Assembly (NCBI GenBank): GCA_963722295.1
Contig: CAVRLB010000007.1
Span: 1-64,000, forward strand
Length of the DNA: 64,000 nt
From: Brooklawnia sp032229645
GTDB lineage: Bacteria > Actinomycetota > Actinomycetes > Propionibacteriales > Propionibacteriaceae
Reading direction: 5' to 3'
The translations under genes were made by a program, and so were the position numbers. Below are positions 60,509 to 64,000 of the stretch, piece by piece. Below the pieces are notes generated by a model. The model saw only the letters and a list, made by a program, of their open reading frames with translations, had not been told where the DNA came from and did no database searches. How positions within the stretch are numbered: position 1 is the stretch's first letter; each line of letters opens with the position of its first letter.

Positions 60509-60652
60509 CAGCGTCCTCCTGCTTGTCATCGGCATCGCTATTCGCGGCGTCGCTGTCATCCTATTCGAGTCGAGCGCCCTAACCAATGAGGGATGTCCCC
60601 GGCGCCAGCGGTTTCGATGTCATCCCGCAGTGCAGGTCGTACACTCTGGTCT

Positions 60653-62122
60653 ATGTCGACGCAGACGATGATGGACGCCGAAGCGTTCCGTTCCGTGCGC
60701 AAACCGATCCCCAGCCGAGCCGAGTCACGCGCCTACGGCAAGAGCCTGCGGATCAAGGTTCCGCGCGCCACGTTGGGTTACTGGAGACCTGCGGACAACC
60801 GTCCCGATCCCATCGAACAGATCATGGAGTCGCATCTTGGACGCGTTCCCCGGCTGATCGGCGTGCGTGTCGCCCGGATGGCGGCCTCCCCCTACGGATT
60901 CCTGCGCGGCGCCGCGAACGTCTGCGCCAGCGACTGCGCGTCCGTGCCCGCGACCGGCATCAACGCGATCATCTGCGGAGACGCCCATCTCGGCAATTTC
61001 GGTTTCTATCGTTCGCCCGAGGGTGAGCAGGTGCTCGACCTCAACGACTTCGACGAGGCGCATCCCGGCCTGTGGGAATGGGACATGCGGCGGCTCGTCG
61101 CGAGCGTGTACGTGGCCGGGCGGCAGAACCAGATGAGCGAGGAGCAGTGTGGCGAGGCCGTCAGGGCGTGCGTCACCGCCTACCGCGACGAGCTCGCGAA
61201 TCTGGCTCAGGTTCCGCTGCTGGCCCGCAGCTTCCTGCGGGTTGACCTGGCACGATTGGGCGAGACTGTGATCGAGCCGTCGCTACGCGACCAAGTCTCC
61301 CGCGCGGCCGCGAAGGCGAGGCAGCGCACCAGCGATCGCGCGCTACCGAAACTGACGACCAGCCAGGGCGGTGCGCTCGAGATCAGGCCCGACGGCGCCC
61401 TGCTGACCAAGGTCTCGGACGCCCGCTTCGAGCAGATCACCCAGGCCCTGGATGACTACCTCGGTACCTTGCCGCTGCAGTGGCGCCGGGTGATCGGTGG
61501 CTACCGACTGGTCGACTGCGCGCACAAGGTGGTCGGCGTCGGCTCGGTAGGACTTCGGGCGTTCATCGCGCTGCTGGAGGGTTCATCGCCCGACGATGTG
61601 ATCTTCCTACAGCTGAAGCAGGCCCAGCGCTCGGTGCTCGCGCGCTTCACTCATGGCTCGAAGGCATGGCACCCCCATCAGGGCCAGCGCGTCGTGGAGT
61701 ATCAGCAGGCCTTGCAGACCGCCAGCGACCCGCTGCTGGGCTGGGCCACGCTGCCCGCGTTCGCCGAGCACAGCACTTCGACCTATCTGGGTCCGTACAC
61801 CGAGATGCCGGGCTCGCCCGCGCTGCAGGTCTATGTGCGCCAGTACCGCAATATGAAGGGTGCGGTGGTCATCGACGGCCTCGGCGCCGAGGCGGTGGCC
61901 GACTACGCGCGGGTGCTCGGCCTGCTGCTCGCCAAGAGCCACGCGCGTACCTCCGGCGCGTCCAGGATCGCCGGTTACCTCGGCGGCTCGGACGCAGCCG
62001 CGCAGGCTTTTGCCACGTTCGCCAGGGCCTATGCCGATCAGACCGAGGTCGACCATGCGGCCTTGCTGCGCGCAGTGCAGGCAGGCCGGCTTCCGATCGA
62101 TACCTCAGCCGACGAAAAATAG
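60653..62122 (+). CDS. DUF2252 family protein
   Basis: A 489-residue cytosolic protein. GDAHLGNFGFYRSPEGEQVLDLNDFDEAHPGLWEWDMRRL (about residues 105-145) is the DUF2252 core, related to the catalytic loop of small-molecule kinases. SPYGFLRGAA, ARFTHGSKAWHPHQGQRVVEYQ and YVRQYRNMKGA follow. ATG 60653 matches the usual N-terminus. Biochemical function is not established. Confidence 0.9.
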   Translation: MSTQTMMDAEAFRSVRKPIPSRAESRAYGKSLRIKVPRATLGYWRPADNRPDPIEQIMESHLGRVPRLIGVRVARMAASPYGFLRGAANVCASDCASVPATGINAIICGDAHLGNFGFYRSPEGEQVLDLNDFDEAHPGLWEWDMRRLVASVYVAGRQNQMSEEQCGEAVRACVTAYRDELANLAQVPLLARSFLRVDLARLGETVIEPSLRDQVSRAAAKARQRTSDRALPKLTTSQGGALEIRPDGALLTKVSDARFEQITQALDDYLGTLPLQWRRVIGGYRLVDCAHKVVGVGSVGLRAFIALLEGSSPDDVIFLQLKQAQRSVLARFTHGSKAWHPHQGQRVVEYQQALQTASDPLLGWATLPAFAEHSTSTYLGPYTEMPGSPALQVYVRQYRNMKGAVVIDGLGAEAVADYARVLGLLLAKSHARTSGASRIAGYLGGSDAAAQAFATFARAYADQTEVDHAALLRAVQAGRLPIDTSADEK

Positions 62123-62192
62123 CGAGGAGCAGGCACCCGATCACCGACGCGACACCCAGCGATAATTCATTGCAGCGTCCTAAACTCGCACC

Positions 62193-63221
62193 ATGACTTC
62201 TTCTCTGGTGCTGGTGGGTAATTCGAAGGACGGCACGATCAATACCTTCGATCTGAGCGGCGATCGGCTGACACCGCTCGCGGTCAGCGAGGTCGGCGCT
62301 CCCGGGCTTCCGTTGGCCGTCGACGCTCGTCGCGATCTGGTCTTCGCCGGGACGACCAAGCCATTCGGGGTTGTCGTATTGAAGCTCGATCGAGCCTCGG
62401 GCACGCTGTCACTGATCGGACGCGCCGATATCGATGGTTCTGCCGTCTATCTGAAGCTGAGCGACGACGGTTCGAGGCTCTTCTGGGCGTCCTACCACCA
62501 AGGTGTGGGCGGGGTGCTGGCCGTCGCCGAGGACGGCTCACTGTCGCCGCTCGGCGAAACGATCAGCTACCCGAATCTGCACAGCGTGCAGGTCAGCTCC
62601 GACGGTGCCTTCGCCTACTACGTCTGTCTGCACGACGATCTGGTGGTCCAGTACTCGGTGGACGCCGAGACCGGCCTGCACCCGCTGGATCCGCCGACGG
62701 TGGCGGCGCCGGCCGGCTCTGGACCGCGGCACCTGATCTTCTCGTCCGATGAGACCTCGGTCTATGTGAACACCGAATACTCCGGCGAGGTGCTGCACTA
62801 CCGGCGCGATACCAGCTCCGGACGACTGGCGTTCGTCGCAGCACAGACCTGCATGCCGACCGATCGCGGCCTGAAGCACAGCCGGTTCGGCGCCGATCCT
62901 CGCGCCGAGGGGCTGATCTGGGGCGCCGATCTACACCTGGACGAATCCGAGACCCGGCTCTACTGCTCCGAGCGCAACCAGGCGACGATCACCGCACTCG
63001 ACATCGCCAGCCATGGTGTGCTCGGCGGAGTCACCGCCCATTCCAGCGTGGTCGCCCAGCCGCGTGGTTTCGCCGTGTTGCCGAATGGGGATCTGCTGGT
63101 CGCCTCCGAGCTCGACCGGGTCGTCGGACAGTACCGTCCGGATGTCGACTCCGCGTTGACGCTGGTGGAGACCTTCCCGGCCGGCCTGGGGGCTTACTGG
63201 ATCGAGGTCATCGACCGCTGA
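62193..63221 (+). CDS. Lactonase-family seven-bladed beta-propeller
   Basis: A 342-residue protein with repeated propeller-blade motifs (LVLVGNSKDGTINTFDL, LKLSDDGSRLFWASYH, VQVSSDGAFAYYVCLHDD, GPRHLIFSSDETSVYVNTEYSGEV, DLHLDESETRLYCSERN, PRGFAVLPNGDLLVASE). This is the 6-phosphogluconolactonase (Pgl, YbhE)-like lactonase family. It may hydrolyse 6-phosphogluconolactone or another lactone. No signal peptide. It overlaps the convergent gene by 14 bases. Confidence 0.85.
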   Translation: MTSSLVLVGNSKDGTINTFDLSGDRLTPLAVSEVGAPGLPLAVDARRDLVFAGTTKPFGVVVLKLDRASGTLSLIGRADIDGSAVYLKLSDDGSRLFWASYHQGVGGVLAVAEDGSLSPLGETISYPNLHSVQVSSDGAFAYYVCLHDDLVVQYSVDAETGLHPLDPPTVAAPAGSGPRHLIFSSDETSVYVNTEYSGEVLHYRRDTSSGRLAFVAAQTCMPTDRGLKHSRFGADPRAEGLIWGADLHLDESETRLYCSERNQATITALDIASHGVLGGVTAHSSVVAQPRGFAVLPNGDLLVASELDRVVGQYRPDVDSALTLVETFPAGLGAYWIEVIDR

Positions 63222-64000
63222 CCGGGAGAACTCCCTGCTGGGGCAGCGGACGGAAGGCCTTGCACGCGAGGAGAACGATGACGGTCAACGCCAGCACAGG
63301 CCAACCGCCCCAGCCCATGATCGTCCCGCTGAGGGTGTCGACGGTGAAGTCTGCGTCCGCGAAGATGATCATGAACGATCCGGCCGCCGCGTTCAGGGTG
63401 CCATGGCCGAGCGCCGCAGGCCAGACCGAGCCACCTCGTTGTCTGAGCCAGGCCAAGATCGCGCCGACACCCGTGGTAAGGACGCACATCGCCGCCAGCC
63501 CCAGCCCGGGATTGCTCGGATAGTTGTAGCCGAGCAGGATCAGCGGAGCATGCCACAATCCCCAGATCACGCCCGAGATGAGCACGCTCGGCAGCGGGCC
63601 GACCAGCTCGAGCAGCCGCGGGAACAGAAAGCCTCGCCAGCCGATCTCCTCACCCGCAGCCGGGATCGTGTTGAGCACCGAGCCGACGATCACGTTGACG
63701 AACTGCAGCGCCCAGATCAGTCGCAGCGGCATGCCCAGAGATTCGACCGAGGTGCCTCCCGCGTCCAGTTGCGAATCGAGCAGGACCCGGAATCCGGAGA
63801 GATTCGCCAGGTCGAATTGGTAGGTACCGAGCAGCGCGCTAGAGGCCAACCCAAGCAGGACCACCAGAAAGATGACGACCATGCCGAGCAGCAGAAAACC
63901 GATCGTCCGGCCGGCCGAGGCATGGGGCTTGATGCCCAGGCTCACCAGCACCGGACGATGCTCGACGAATTTCGTCACGATCACCGCTGCGATCGTCGGG
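63208..64000 (-). CDS. CPBP family intramembrane protease (5' end off window)
   Basis: At least 264 residues, open to the window edge, so the N-terminus lies beyond base 64000. Several membrane helices, with the CPBP (Abi) motifs AAGEEIGWRGFLFPRL (catalytic Glu-Glu and Arg), VIWGLWHAPLILLGYNYP (His) and ALGHGTLNAA (His). These type II CAAX-prenyl-protease-like enzymes act in the membrane. Roles in bacteriocin immunity or processing are possible. A GTG at 63984 is not a convincing start. Confidence 0.85.
   Translation of the reverse strand, partial: PTIAAVIVTKFVEHRPVLVSLGIKPHASAGRTIGFLLLGMVVIFLVVLLGLASSALLGTYQFDLANLSGFRVLLDSQLDAGGTSVESLGMPLRLIWALQFVNVIVGSVLNTIPAAGEEIGWRGFLFPRLLELVGPLPSVLISGVIWGLWHAPLILLGYNYPSNPGLGLAAMCVLTTGVGAILAWLRQRGGSVWPAALGHGTLNAAAGSFMIIFADADFTVDTLSGTIMGWGGWPVLALTVIVLLACKAFRPLPQQGVLPVSGR

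Overview
This is a high-GC actinobacterial chromosome segment, most like Propionibacteriaceae or a close relative. The support is the GC-rich codon use, the GTG/TTG starts, the actinobacterial families present (Arr, TY-Chap, DUF6301-like, emfourin-like, DUF2252, SCO6880-like) and a sugar-fermenting PTS locus. The species is not identified. The window is an ordinary chromosome interrupted by one integrated conjugative element (ICE) of about 33.7 kb.

Left chromosome (1-9.78 kb). A leftward group holds a DinB-superfamily protein, a rifampin ADP-ribosyltransferase (arr), and an ATPase plus TOPRIM-like DUF4276 pair resembling a defence module, in which the DUF4276 gene is split in two at a CA repeat. 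Then come an emfourin-like protein, a TY-Chap/DUF6301-like pair, an aldo/keto reductase, and an ABC-2 drug exporter with a divergent TetR regulator.

ICE (9783-43519). It lies between 41-bp direct repeats matching the 3' half of an intact tRNA-Lys(UUU) gene (43481-43553, minus). From the left it has a tyrosine integrase, a ParA/ribbon-helix-helix-like pair and a divergent sigma-70-like protein. A rightward type IV secretion operon follows: lipoprotein, three-domain M23 hydrolase, pilin-like protein, TrbL-like polytopic protein, SCO6880-like protein, VirB4-like ATPase, VirD4-like coupling protein. Next is a scrapyard around an IS256-family element, with a decayed second coupling-protein gene, a 30-bp relaxase scrap and a truncated reading frame. 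A leftward mobilisation module follows (MobC-like protein, HUH relaxase, a large protein built from six WIGxDxxID modules) with a candidate oriT, then broken restriction and ImmA/IrrE genes, a GIY-YIG protein and a TOPRIM primase-like protein. A visibly lower-GC three-gene cargo cassette sits at 36.5-39.3 kb. The right end is a leftward, ATGA-coupled control and replication operon (Cro-like protein, replication-initiator-like protein, wHTH/sigma-like protein) divergent from a repressor-like gene.

The most striking point is that the repressor-like gene runs into attR. Integrated, it encodes 104 residues ending inside the tRNA gene. In the excised circle the same frame reads through attP into the left end of the element and encodes 137 residues, immediately upstream of int. 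This is the gene order and logic of integration-dependent immunity in mycobacteriophages such as BPs, here apparently in an ICE.

Right chromosome (43.55-64 kb). It holds a tyrosine phosphatase, an MBL-fold/HAD pair, a eukaryotic-type UDP-sugar pyrophosphorylase, and a complete beta-glucoside operon with a visible promoter, RAT site and terminator (EIIBCA, GH1, BglG-type antiterminator, GH1). After these come kduI, small membrane proteins, an SRPBCC protein, a 3-methyladenine DNA glycosylase, a lipoprotein, a NUDIX protein, a 50-bp tandem repeat array, a Bax-inhibitor-1 protein, a DUF2252 protein, a lactonase-type propeller and a CPBP protease cut off by the window edge. Base composition was judged by eye only.
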